Shown here: positions 21,118-28,823 of the stretch, piece by piece | Position numbering within the stretch: position 1 is the stretch's first letter | Layout of the letters: each line of letters begins with the position of its first letter | From: CAVWZH01 sp963765285 | GTDB taxonomy: Bacteria; Acidobacteriota; Terriglobia; Terriglobales; Acidobacteriaceae | Direction: 5' to 3' | DNA length: 64,000 bases | NCBI GenBank assembly: GCA_963765285.1 | Contig: CAVXVR010000004.1 | Coordinates: 744,001-808,000, forward strand | The notes under the pieces: generated by a model | Told to the model about the DNA's origin: nothing | What the model saw: the letters and a program-made list of their open reading frames with translations, nothing else | Databases searched by the model: none | Program-made: the position numbers and the translations under genes

Positions 21118-22371
21118 GTGGCCATGCAGAAAAACAATTTCCGCCGGCTGCTGCGGACTGTGGAATCACTCGCCGATCTCGGTCCCGAGATTACGGCTGA
21201 GCGTGATTTCCCTCAGACCGCGCGCGCCATGGTGTCGGCAGTGATGCAGGCCGCCGGCGCGCGCGAAGCGGTTCTTTTTGCTTACACTGACAAACCTTCC
21301 CTGCTGACCTCGATTGCCGCTGAGGGTTTTGCTTTGATGCCCGAGCCGGCAGTGATTCCTTTGCTCCCCAAGCACGTGCATGCTCTGAGCACCACTGCGC
21401 GGCCCATCGTTTTGACGGCAAGCTCTTACGATGTTTTCCTGAGTTCAAACGGCAACGTTGCGCCCGAGCTGTTTCGCTGCGTGTCGCCACTGCGCGTGGG
21501 CGGGAAGCTGGTGGGCATGGCCGCCTTGGGCCGCCGCGAAGGCGATTCCCCGTACGATGAAGAAGAGCTCGACTCGCTGGAGCTGCTGGGCAACTACCTG
21601 GCGCTGGCTATCCAGAACCATGCTCTCAGTCAAACCCTGACTCAGCGGGTTTCTGAGAACCTGCGGCTGTTGGCTTCGCTACACGGCTTCTATGACACGG
21701 CGCTCGAAGCCTTCGCTGCTGCGATTGACGTAAAGCACGTCAACATTCACGGCCATTCTCTCCGCGTGGGACGTTACGCTGCGGCCATCGGTGAAGCCAT
21801 GGGCATGGAACCGAATGACGTGGCCGCTTTGCGCTCTGCAGGATATCTGCACGACATCGGCAAAGTCGCCGTAGACAAGCGTTTGTTCGGCAAGCCGACG
21901 TCGCTCGATCCTGAAGAATTCCGCGAAATGGCCGATCATACCGTCGTCGGCCATCAGATTGTGAACGGAGTGCAGTTTCCCTGGCCGCGCATTCCTGAGA
22001 TCGTGCGCTGGCACCACGAACGCGGAGACGGTTCAGGCTACCCCGACGGCCTGATGATGGAAGATGTTCCCATGCCGGTGCGTATTGTCGGCCTCGCCGA
22101 TACCTTCGACGCTATGACCAGTGAACGCCCGTATCGCGAACCGCTTTCCCTGGGCAGCACTCTGAGCGAAATTGTCCGACTCTCGCCGCAGAAATTTGAC
22201 CCTCACGCGGTGCAAGGGCTTTTGCTGCAAGTGCGGCGGGACTCTGTCGGCAGCAATCGTTTGCGCTTTCTCGAAGACCGGACGGCGGTCAACATCGCGC
22301 CAACCGACGTCGATCACCTGGCCGCTACGTTGCAACACAAAGTGAGTCACGGGCGCCTCTTCCTGACCTAG
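21118..22371 (+). CDS. GAF + HD-GYP domain protein (putative c-di-GMP phosphodiesterase)
   Basis: A 417-residue cytoplasmic signalling protein. Residues ~20-170 form a GAF-like sensor ('ARAMVSAVMQAAGAREAVLFAY', 'VSPLRVGGKLVGMAALGR'). Residues ~200-370 form an HD-GYP domain with 'HSLRVGRYAAAIGEAMG', HDIGK (~245) and HHERGDGSGYPDG (~299). All metal-binding His/Asp and the GYP signature are intact, so hydrolysis of c-di-GMP is expected. The start may be GTG 21118 or ATG 21124. It precedes a PAS-PP2C phosphatase 250 bases downstream, which has its own sigma-28-like promoter; both fit motility or surface-lifestyle control. Confidence 0.9.
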   Translation: MAMQKNNFRRLLRTVESLADLGPEITAERDFPQTARAMVSAVMQAAGAREAVLFAYTDKPSLLTSIAAEGFALMPEPAVIPLLPKHVHALSTTARPIVLTASSYDVFLSSNGNVAPELFRCVSPLRVGGKLVGMAALGRREGDSPYDEEELDSLELLGNYLALAIQNHALSQTLTQRVSENLRLLASLHGFYDTALEAFAAAIDVKHVNIHGHSLRVGRYAAAIGEAMGMEPNDVAALRSAGYLHDIGKVAVDKRLFGKPTSLDPEEFREMADHTVVGHQIVNGVQFPWPRIPEIVRWHHERGDGSGYPDGLMMEDVPMPVRIVGLADTFDAMTSERPYREPLSLGSTLSEIVRLSPQKFDPHAVQGLLLQVRRDSVGSNRLRFLEDRTAVNIAPTDVDHLAATLQHKVSHGRLFLT

Positions 22372-22504
22372 GCGCATCGGCTATAAGCTCGCCGTGCGGG
22401 AAAAATCAGCACCTTCCGACAGTTGCCCAACCCGCTTGATCGCGCACGACTTAGACCGGATCTCTGCATCGTCACGCACACAAAAACTTTCTTCCCTTAT
22501 TCAC

Positions 22505-22531
22505 TAAACCAAATCCTCAAGCCGCCGATAG
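22505..22531 (+). promoter_or_regulatory. Sigma-28 (FliA)-type promoter
   Basis: TAAA at 22505-22508, exactly 15 bases, then GCCGATAG at 22524-22531. This matches the flagellar sigma factor consensus TAAA-N15-GCCGATAA at 11 of 12 positions. It would start a transcript with a leader of about 80 bases before the PAS-PP2C gene at 22620. Confidence 0.6.
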
Positions 22532-22619
22532 AGTTTACGTTACTCGCACTTTCCCCCTTACCTCAGAACGGCCAACCGTATTTGGTACGCACGAAAGTTA
22601 CCTTCAGAAAGAGGCGGCA

Positions 22620-23765
22620 ATGTCAGCCGAGGCATATTTGGGAAGTGAAATCTTCAGTCGTGGGGAAAATACCTTGCACACGGTCTTTGAAACTCTCCCG
22701 GTGGGAGTCATGCTTACCGATCCAGAGGGCGTCATCCTATATGTGAATCCAGCCTTTGAAAGTGCGACGGGCTATTCGCGGCATGAGCTGATGGGGCACA
22801 CCCCGCAAATGCTTAAGTCCGGACAACACTCCGACGAGTTCTTCAACCATCTTTGGGCGCAACTCCGGAACGGGCAGGGCTTCCAGGGAACCCTGGTCAA
22901 CCGCAAGAAAACTGGACAGCTCTACTGGGCTGAGCAAACCATCACTCCGATCCGGGATGAAACCGGAGACCTCACGCATTTTGTAGCGGTGCTGCAAGAC
23001 GTGACCGAATTGCGAAAGAAACAGGAGCAGGAAGTCCAGCTTCGCCTGGCGCGCGAGGTACAACAGCGATTCTATGGTGCAGCACCGAAACTGGCTGGCT
23101 TCGATCTGGGAGCTGCCGCGCATCCCGCCAACGAGACCGGCGGAGACTACTTCGACTTTATCCCCATGGCCAACGATTCGCTGGCGATCGCGGTGGGTGA
23201 CGTGGAAGGGCACGGATTTGGTTCAGCGCTGGTCATGGCCCTCACCCGTGCCTACCTGCGCTCGTTTGCCGCCATGGAGCTGAGGCTGGATCAGATTTTG
23301 GCTCTTGTGAACCACATGCTGGTTAGGGACTTGGAAAGCGAATGCTTCGTCACCCTGGCGCTGGCGCGCCTGGATCCTGGCCGCCGCCTCCTGACCTACT
23401 GCGGCGCGGGACATGTTCCAGGATTCGTCCTTGGCCCTTGGGGCGACGTAGTCAGCCGGCTGGAAAGCGCCGGTCCGCCATTGGGACTATTTCTGGAAAG
23501 CAAGTTTGTATGCCAGGAATCCATTTCCTTGGAACCCGGCCATCTTGTGGTGTTCCTGACCGACGGCATCACGGAATCGACGGCCCCGGACGGCACAGAA
23601 TTCGGCACCGAACGCGCCCTGGGATATGTTTGGGATCACCACCTGGAGCCAGCCTCCCAGATCGCCGACGGCCTGCATCGTACCGCCCGGGCATTCGCCT
23701 TCAACGAACCGCAAGATGACGACACGACCTCGGTCATTGTGAAGGTGAATTTGGAAAGGCCTTAG
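22620..23765 (+). CDS. PAS domain + PP2C (SpoIIE/RsbU-type) serine phosphatase
   Basis: A 381-residue cytoplasmic protein. Residues ~15-130 form a PAS fold ('FETLPVGVMLTDPEGVILYVNPAFESATGY', then a PAC segment 'ITPIRDETGDLTHFVAVLQDVTELRKK'), with a short coiled coil at ~130-155. Residues ~165-378 form an SpoIIE-type PP2C phosphatase with metal-binding GGDYFDF (~174), GDVEGHG (~193), 'FLTDGITES' and 'DDDTTSVIV'. Such enzymes dephosphorylate STAS anti-anti-sigma factors in partner-switching cascades. ATG at 22620 is preceded by GAGG. The promoter looks like the flagellar type, so the target pathway may be linked to motility. No STAS or HATPase partner is adjacent. Confidence 0.9.
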   Translation: MSAEAYLGSEIFSRGENTLHTVFETLPVGVMLTDPEGVILYVNPAFESATGYSRHELMGHTPQMLKSGQHSDEFFNHLWAQLRNGQGFQGTLVNRKKTGQLYWAEQTITPIRDETGDLTHFVAVLQDVTELRKKQEQEVQLRLAREVQQRFYGAAPKLAGFDLGAAAHPANETGGDYFDFIPMANDSLAIAVGDVEGHGFGSALVMALTRAYLRSFAAMELRLDQILALVNHMLVRDLESECFVTLALARLDPGRRLLTYCGAGHVPGFVLGPWGDVVSRLESAGPPLGLFLESKFVCQESISLEPGHLVVFLTDGITESTAPDGTEFGTERALGYVWDHHLEPASQIADGLHRTARAFAFNEPQDDDTTSVIVKVNLERP

Positions 23766-23806
23766 GGGCCGTGACTGCAATTCCGCCTCTTTCCAGGCAA
23801 AAGAAA

Positions 23807-23828
23807 GCCCCGTCCGCCTGGACGGGGC
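23807..23828 (-). terminator. Intrinsic terminator of the A-type carrier gene
   Basis: A perfect 9-base stem, GCCCCGTCC / GGACGGGGC, with a 4-base loop. On the minus strand it is followed by TTTCTTTT, so it ends the Fe-S carrier transcript. It also sits just past the convergent phosphatase gene and may work both ways. Confidence 0.8.
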
Positions 23829-23850
23829 CTTCGATTCTAACCCGCGGACC

Positions 23851-24228
23851 TTAGACGCTAAAGGATGATCCGCAGCCGCAAGTGCTCTTCACGTTGGGAT
23901 TCTCAAACTTGAAGCCTGCGCCTTCCAGGGTTTCAACGTAGTCCACGATGCAGCCATTGAGATACATGACCGACGTCGCGTCGACGTAGACCTTAAGGCC
24001 GTCCATGTCGAACACTTTGTCCATGAGTCCGGAAGCATTCTCAAACTGCATGGAGTAGGAGAAGCCTGAACAGCCGCCACCCACCACGCCCACGCGGAGC
24101 CCGGCCGGAGCGGGATTCTGTTGCGCCATGATTTCCTTGACCTTCGCGATCGCGTTGGCGGTCAAAGTGATAGGTGCCGCCTTCTTGGTTTCCTGCGGCT
24201 TCACTTCCGGTACGGTTGTCGTGGCCAT
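23851..24228 (-). CDS. erpA: A-type iron-sulfur carrier protein (ErpA/IscA/HesB family)
   Basis: A 125-residue protein that receives and delivers Fe-S clusters to apo-enzymes. The three invariant cysteines are visible: one in GGGCSGFSY (~residue 53) and two in the C-terminal STCGCGSSFSV. The fold 'ITLTANAIAKVKEIMAQQ ... GLRVGVVGGGCSGFSY ... VYVDATSVMYLNGCIVDYVETLEGAGFKFENPN' is standard. The first ~18 residues (Pro/Glu/Lys-rich) are an unconserved extension. ErpA versus IscA cannot be separated by sequence alone here; the lack of neighbouring isc genes favours the ErpA name. The transcript ends at the hairpin at 23807-23828. Confidence 0.9.
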   Translation of the reverse strand: MATTTVPEVKPQETKKAAPITLTANAIAKVKEIMAQQNPAPAGLRVGVVGGGCSGFSYSMQFENASGLMDKVFDMDGLKVYVDATSVMYLNGCIVDYVETLEGAGFKFENPNVKSTCGCGSSFSV

Positions 24229-24506
24229 TTCTATCTCCTTGAAACTAAGGCTTTACGGATTATAGCAAAAATAAGGTCTACCGAGTCAGCGGAAAACGGT
24301 TCTACGACCTGTACCAATCCGGGTTCACTGGGTTGGATGAGGCGGAAGCTGCTTCGGTCGCAACACGGCAATAAAACCGCCTTTTCGCTTGCCAACTGGG
24401 GATATAATGCGTCTCGGGCCCGTATCCGAGACTGGTGGTGGGCCGCGCGACCTGACACCGGGAAAGAGATTTTGGGCCAAGCTCGACTTCAGCACCGAGG
24501 TGGCAT

Positions 24507-24785
24507 ATGTCTCCTGGTCTGGAAATTTTGGCGATTGTTTGCGGCGTTCTTGCTGTGCTACTGATTGTCCTGCTGATTTACCGCAGCACGCTGACCATGC
24601 AGGAAGACGATCAGCTCTTCCTCGAAGAGTCAGAATCGCACATGGCGCAGGCGCAGACCGAACTGCTCGCCAAGGTGAGCAAGATCAACCCGGTGGTGAA
24701 GATACTGGGTGCATCCTGCGGATTGACCTTTCTGGTGTGGCTGGGCCTGTTCGTGTACCAGACTCTGACGGCAGCGCCGCAGTAA
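24507..24785 (+). CDS. Small two-TM membrane protein
   Basis: A 92-residue protein with hydrophobic segments at ~5-25 (LEILAIVCGVLAVLLIVLLIY) and ~66-86 (GASCGLTFLVWLGLFVYQTL). They are separated by an acidic Glu/Asp/Gln-rich linker (EDDQLFLEESESHMAQAQTE) that probably forms a cytoplasmic helix. GAGGTGG lies just before the ATG. I do not recognise the family. A GC-rich hairpin follows at 24864-24884. Neighbours give no pathway hint. Confidence 0.65.
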   Translation: MSPGLEILAIVCGVLAVLLIVLLIYRSTLTMQEDDQLFLEESESHMAQAQTELLAKVSKINPVVKILGASCGLTFLVWLGLFVYQTLTAAPQ

Positions 24786-24863
24786 ATCGCTCCGCGACTC
24801 AGGGGACCGCCCCATGCGATCCGCCTCGGCGGTTCGCACGATATTCTTTTCCGCAGAACAAAC

Positions 24864-24884
24864 GCCTCCCGATTCCCGGGAGGC
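24864..24884 (+). terminator. Probable terminator hairpin after small membrane protein
   Basis: GCCTCCC / GGGAGGC, 7 bases, around GATTCCC, followed by ATCGCTTTCTG. The T tract is weak, so termination is plausible but not strong. Confidence 0.45.
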
Positions 24885-24976
24885 ATCGCTTTCTGAAGGC
24901 CAAACTTGATTACTTTAGTGATCTGCAAGATCGCTTGCTCTTCCCGCTAAGCTGGAACTCTCTCTGAAAGAGCCCT

Positions 24977-25318
24977 ATGCAGCGCTGGATGGCGATCTCT
25001 CTCCTGGTGTGTTCGGTGATAGGCGTCGCCCTTCATCCGCTTTCGTTAGCGCAGCAAGACCAGCCTGCGCAGACTCAGCGCAAAGTGCTGAGCCGCGTGG
25101 CGCCGTCCTACCCTGAACTGGCCCGCAGAACGAATATCCACGGAGCAGTGAAGCTGCTGGCCGTGGTCGCTTCCGACGGCAAGGTGAAATCGACGGAGGT
25201 GATGGGTGGGAATCCGGTGCTGGCGCAGGCTGCGGTCGAAGCAGTGCGCAAATGGAAGTACGAAGCCAGCGCCCAGCCTACTAAGGAAGTCGTCGAACTG
25301 AAATTCGATACCCACTGA
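24977..25318 (+). CDS. Secreted mini-protein with TonB C-terminal domain
   Basis: A 113-residue protein with a signal peptide (ISLLVCSVIGVALHPLSLAQ) followed directly by a TonB C-terminal fold (~35-112): 'LSRVAPSYPELARRTNIHGAVKLLAVVASDGKVKSTEVMGGNPVLAQAAVEAVRKWKYEA'. It lacks the membrane anchor and Pro-rich spacer of true TonB, so energy transduction is unlikely. Such free domains are numerous in acidobacteria and have no established role. Two further TonB-domain proteins are in this window (52790-53236 and the C-terminus of 43496-45022). Confidence 0.85.
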   Translation: MQRWMAISLLVCSVIGVALHPLSLAQQDQPAQTQRKVLSRVAPSYPELARRTNIHGAVKLLAVVASDGKVKSTEVMGGNPVLAQAAVEAVRKWKYEASAQPTKEVVELKFDTH

Positions 25319-25438
25319 ATCTCACTCCTTTGCCGATCGCTTCATAAAAGCCGGCACTAAAAAGCCCCGGGGGACGTCGCATGAAAATACCTTATTTAGG
25401 GGATTACATCACCGGCCCTCAGGCTCACCATACGTCGC

Positions 25439-26287
25439 ATGCAAAGAGTTTCGTTAGTAGAGCTGCTCAATCTGGCCCGCGAGGTGGTTTCTTGCCGGCG
25501 GTTAACGGCGCAATGGCTTCAGCTCAGTCTCGCCTACTTGAGGGTCAGGAGACTGGAGTATCCGTGTGAACTACGGCTGCGTACAGGGGACGTCCTGGTG
25601 CTTCACGAACTCACAGATGTGGTCATCTTCTGGATGGTTTTCCTGCGCCAGCACTATCCGGTAACCGCCTCGGATGAGACGATCGTCGATATCGGAGCCA
25701 ACATCGGGGTTTTCACCTTGTACGCGGCGCGCACTGCGCCTTCGGCGACCATCATCGCCGTCGAGCCGTTCCCCGACACCTGCGAACGTCTGAATGAAAC
25801 CATACGGGCCAATCATCTGGAGAATCGTGTGCTGGTGGTGCGCTGCGCGATCACAGCTTCGGAAGGCACCGCTTTCATGGACGATTCTGCAGATGTTCCC
25901 AGTCAATACCGAAGCGTTTTGTCCGAAGTGCCCAAGATGTTGAATGAGAATCACAAGCAGCATTCGCAACCGGTTAAGGGTGTGCCCGTCCCCACCAGTA
26001 CGCTTGCGGAATTCCTCGCTAAACAGCACCTGGACCATCTGGACCTGTTAAAAATGAACATTCACGGAAACGAGTACGAGGTTCTGCTTTCGAGCGGCCC
26101 TGCGGCCCTGCAGCGTTTTCGGCGCATTGCCCTCCAGTACCACGAGGTGCCGGCGCGGCTTGGACTCGGCAAGAAGGATTTGTTCGGGCAGCTTGTGAAA
26201 GCAGGTTTTCAGTTGGTGGTGGACGCCGACACCCGACGCGGAGCCGGACGCGCGATTCTCGCTCTGTCATCCCCACAACCCGCCTAG
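25439..26287 (+). CDS. FkbM family SAM-dependent methyltransferase
   Basis: A 282-residue enzyme. The SAM-binding loop is 'IVDIGANIGVFTLYAA' (~80-95) and the acidic end of strand 2 is in 'IIAVEPFPDTCERL'. The FkbM signature 'LDLLKMNIHGNEYEVL' is at ~200, where most members have DIEG, so the third acidic position is altered here. The first ~70 residues are helical and Arg-rich. Substrates of FkbM enzymes are typically hydroxyls on polyketides or glycans; none can be named here. A ten-base repeat ACGTCGCATG occurs at its start and 59 bases earlier. tRNA-Leu follows 90 bases downstream. Confidence 0.87.
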   Translation: MQRVSLVELLNLAREVVSCRRLTAQWLQLSLAYLRVRRLEYPCELRLRTGDVLVLHELTDVVIFWMVFLRQHYPVTASDETIVDIGANIGVFTLYAARTAPSATIIAVEPFPDTCERLNETIRANHLENRVLVVRCAITASEGTAFMDDSADVPSQYRSVLSEVPKMLNENHKQHSQPVKGVPVPTSTLAEFLAKQHLDHLDLLKMNIHGNEYEVLLSSGPAALQRFRRIALQYHEVPARLGLGKKDLFGQLVKAGFQLVVDADTRRGAGRAILALSSPQPA

Positions 26288-26376
26288 AATCCCGTGGCAG
26301 GGCAGCGCGAGGCCCGTCCCGGTGGGAACCCCGGTTGTTATTTCCTGTCGCTCCGTGCGAAGATTTGCTTCAGCGT

Positions 26377-26461
26377 GCGAGAGTGGCGGAATTGGCAGAC
26401 GCACCAGACTTAGGATCTGGCGGGGAAACCCATGGGGGTTCGAGTCCCCCCTTTCGCACCA
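26377..26461 (+). tRNA. tRNA-Leu (anticodon UAG)
   Basis: The acceptor stem GCGAGAG pairs with CTTTCGC (one G-T pair). The anticodon stem CCAGA/TCTGG encloses the loop CTTAGGA with TAG at the centre. The long variable arm (GGCGGGGAAACCCATG) fits a class II tRNA. The T arm is GGGGGTTCGAGTCCCCC, and CCA is encoded at 26459-26461. It decodes CUA and, by wobble, other CUN codons. Confidence 0.96.
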
Positions 26462-26530
26462 GCTTTCAACCTGTGAGAAAGGACTCCACTCCCCATCGCC
26501 AGCCATCAGCCAGGTAAAGACCGCCGTCCT

Positions 26531-27559
26531 TTGCAGACAACCGTAATCGGCAGCTATCCGTTTCCCGGATGGCTCGAGTTTGCCTCCGCGCACCTCGACC
26601 AGTTTGGCGATGCCGATGTCGAAGAGATGCGGACGGACGCGGTGACGGTTGCCGTGCACGACCAGCTGCGCGCCGGCCTCGACGTGATTACCGACGGCGA
26701 GCAGAGCCGGTACGACTTTAATCTGTCGTTCTACGGACGACTCGAGGGCATCCGCGCGACGCCTTATTCTTCGCGGCGCTTTGGGCCACCGGCTCACGAT
26801 CAGCGCGGGAAATATCCCATCACTGGAACCATTGTTTCGGGACATGGCCTGGGCGCGGTCGCTGAATTCAAACTCCTGCAGAAGATCGCGCCGCCCCACG
26901 GCCCGATTCTCAAGGCCAGCCTGCCAGGTCCTTACACGCTGAGCGGCCGGATTGAGCCGGGCGGGGCGTATCCCAGTCGCTGGGAAATTGCCAACGCGTT
27001 GATCCCCATTGTGCGCGCGGAACTGGAACAACTGGTGGACGCCGGCTGCAGCGAGATTACGCTCGACGAGCCTTCCATGAGTTGCTACGGCTATCGCGAG
27101 GATCCTTGTCGCTTCGTCAAGATTTTTGCCGAGACTGTTCGGCCCATCGTGGGTCGCTGCCGGCTTTCCACACATTTATGTTTCGGCAACTATAAGGGGC
27201 ACGCCATCGCTCCGCGGCGTTACGCGCCTCTGTTCCCGGCATTCTTCGAACTTCCGGTGGATGAAATTCATCTGGAAATGGCGAGCCGCGAATTCGCGGA
27301 GATCGAAGTGATCGCTGAAATCGTGAAGCGAGGAATTGATGTCGCGGTCGGAGTGATCGACGTAAAGAGCTACTACATCGAAACTCCAGCGAACGTGGCC
27401 GAGCGGGTGCGTCTGTGCCTGAAATATGCTCCCGCCGACCGGCTTGCGTTCGCGCCCGACTGTGGCCTGAGTCAAACCGCCCGCTGGGCGGCACGGCAGA
27501 AGCTGATCAACATGGTCGAGGGCGTGAACATCGTCCGCAAGGAACTGAGCCTCGCGTGA
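26531..27559 (+). CDS. Short cobalamin-independent methionine synthase (core-MetE) family protein
   Basis: A 342-residue TIM-barrel protein matching only the C-terminal catalytic half of MetE. It opens with 'TTVIGSYPFPGW', has 'DVITDGEQSRYDF' and 'KASLPGPYTLS', and all four zinc ligands can be placed: His and Cys in STHLCFGNY, Glu in IHLEMAS and Cys in FAPDCGL. The N-terminal half that helps bind polyglutamyl folate is absent, so the methyl donor is probably not methyl-tetrahydrofolate; archaeal and some bacterial short forms use a corrinoid protein. The only start visible is TTG at 26531. The last codons overlap the GTG of the next gene (GTGA). Confidence 0.87.
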   Translation: MQTTVIGSYPFPGWLEFASAHLDQFGDADVEEMRTDAVTVAVHDQLRAGLDVITDGEQSRYDFNLSFYGRLEGIRATPYSSRRFGPPAHDQRGKYPITGTIVSGHGLGAVAEFKLLQKIAPPHGPILKASLPGPYTLSGRIEPGGAYPSRWEIANALIPIVRAELEQLVDAGCSEITLDEPSMSCYGYREDPCRFVKIFAETVRPIVGRCRLSTHLCFGNYKGHAIAPRRYAPLFPAFFELPVDEIHLEMASREFAEIEVIAEIVKRGIDVAVGVIDVKSYYIETPANVAERVRLCLKYAPADRLAFAPDCGLSQTARWAARQKLINMVEGVNIVRKELSLA

Positions 27560-28395
27560 TTCGGGCAGCACAGTCGCATGGAGCGCTGCTCGCCGACATT
27601 CGCGCGCATGCTAACGACGACCGCGGATTCCGTCTCTGGTGGCTCGGACAAAGCGGATTCCTGCTGCAGTGGCAGGGCCGCCATGTTCTGCTCGATCCCT
27701 ATCTTTCCGACTCGCTCACGCGAAAATACAGCCAGACCGACAAGCCGCATGTCCGGATGACCGAGCTGGTCATCGATCCGACGGAGCTGTCGTTTGTCGA
27801 TATCGCGACCTCTTCGCACAACCACACCGATCATCTGGACGCGGAAACTCTGGGCCCGATCCTGGCGCGCAATCCGTCGGTGAAACTGGTGATCCCAGAA
27901 GCAAACCGGGCCTTCGTCGCCGACCGTCTGAAAATCGACCCCACCAAGCCGATTGGGCTCGATGACGGCGGCACGGTCGAAGTCGCAGGGATTCGATTTT
28001 CCGGCGTGGCCTCCGCGCACGACACCGTGGAACGCGACGAGCAGGGACGCGCGAAGTTTTTGGGCTACGTTCTACAGTTCGGCGGCTGGAGCCTCTACCA
28101 CAGCGGCGACACGCTGCGCTACGACGGCATGGCGGAAAAGCTGCGGCCGTTCTCCGTCGACGTGGCCCTGCTTCCCATCAACGGCCGCGCCCCGGAACGC
28201 CGCGTGCCCGGCAATCTCTTCGGCCCCGAAGCCGCCCAACTGGCGCACGACATCAGTGCCAAGCTGGCAATTCCCTGCCATTACGACATGTTCGAGTTCA
28301 ACACGGCGACGCAGGAGGGGTTTGTGGAGGAATGCCGGAGGCTGGGGCAGGGGTTTCAGGTTTTGCGGTGTGGGGAGAGATTTGAAGGGGACTGA
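27556..28395 (+). CDS. UlaG-like metallo-beta-lactamase-fold hydrolase
   Basis: A 279-residue MBL-fold enzyme with the metal motif HxHxDH in SSHNHTDHLD (~80-88), a later Asp in 'YHSGDTLRYDG', and a final His in 'CHYDMFEFNT'. The opening 'FRLWWLGQSGFLLQWQGRHVLLDPYLSDS' resembles L-ascorbate-6-phosphate lactonase UlaG and its many uncharacterised relatives. The GTG start overlaps the stop of the MetE-like gene by four bases, so the two are translationally coupled and probably serve one pathway. The substrate is unknown. Confidence 0.87.
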   Translation: MIRAAQSHGALLADIRAHANDDRGFRLWWLGQSGFLLQWQGRHVLLDPYLSDSLTRKYSQTDKPHVRMTELVIDPTELSFVDIATSSHNHTDHLDAETLGPILARNPSVKLVIPEANRAFVADRLKIDPTKPIGLDDGGTVEVAGIRFSGVASAHDTVERDEQGRAKFLGYVLQFGGWSLYHSGDTLRYDGMAEKLRPFSVDVALLPINGRAPERRVPGNLFGPEAAQLAHDISAKLAIPCHYDMFEFNTATQEGFVEECRRLGQGFQVLRCGERFEGD

Positions 28396-28445
28396 TCGGC
28401 GAACAAATTGCGCGCCTAGATTCGTCACGCCTGCTGTTTCACCGT

Positions 28446-28769
28446 TCAATGCAGGCGCTTCCAAAGGAATGCAATAGCTATCGCTCGTTCTATTGGCGCC
28501 CAGAGCAGGGGGCCGATGCTGGTCACAACCTGCCACCAATACCAGATTCGGGCCTTCTTTGCTCCGTATTCCGGGAGCAGTGTCGTGATGTACTGCTCTT
28601 CCAGGTCGCCAATTAAAGGTTCTCGGTGGCGTTCTGGGATCAGCAGGAGAATGAACTTTGCAACGGCAGGAGGAGAGGTCGCAACATTGCCGGGGTGCAC
28701 GACAGACTCGTGCAGGGGGGGATGGCCAAGAGCTTGCGACTCTTCACCGCAAATATGAGACGACGGCAA
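28446..28769 (-). CDS. Small protein resembling a permease-prefix domain
   Basis: About 107 residues at most; the coding character is clear from roughly residue 28 on. 'LLLIPERHREPLIGDLEEQY ... YGAKKARIWYWWQVVTSIGPLLW' resembles the prefix domain found ahead of acidobacterial MacB-like permeases (Asp-Leu-Glu-Glu and Trp-Tyr-Trp signatures), here without a permease. One hydrophobic segment sits near the C-terminus. The start is uncertain: the annotated ATG gives an unconserved N-terminus and a GTG near 28709 would fit better. It is downstream of egtD on the same strand. Confidence 0.5.
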   Translation of the reverse strand: MPSSHICGEESQALGHPPLHESVVHPGNVATSPPAVAKFILLLIPERHREPLIGDLEEQYITTLLPEYGAKKARIWYWWQVVTSIGPLLWAPIERAIAIAFLWKRLH

Positions 28770-28823
28770 GGCTCAGGAGCAGAGGGTGCCCTGCCCTCGT
28801 CTCTCCGGCTCTTAGACCGCGAT

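Noticed and set aside
25374..25442. Direct repeat ACGTCGCATG before the FkbM gene, considered as part of a riboswitch or att site next to tRNA-Leu
   Set aside because: Ten bases only, no riboswitch core motif, no integrase and no repeat of the tRNA 3' end nearby.
28072..28539. 155-residue minus-strand ORF overlapping the MBL hydrolase
   Set aside because: Shadow of the plus-strand gene; composition typical of antisense frames in GC-rich DNA.
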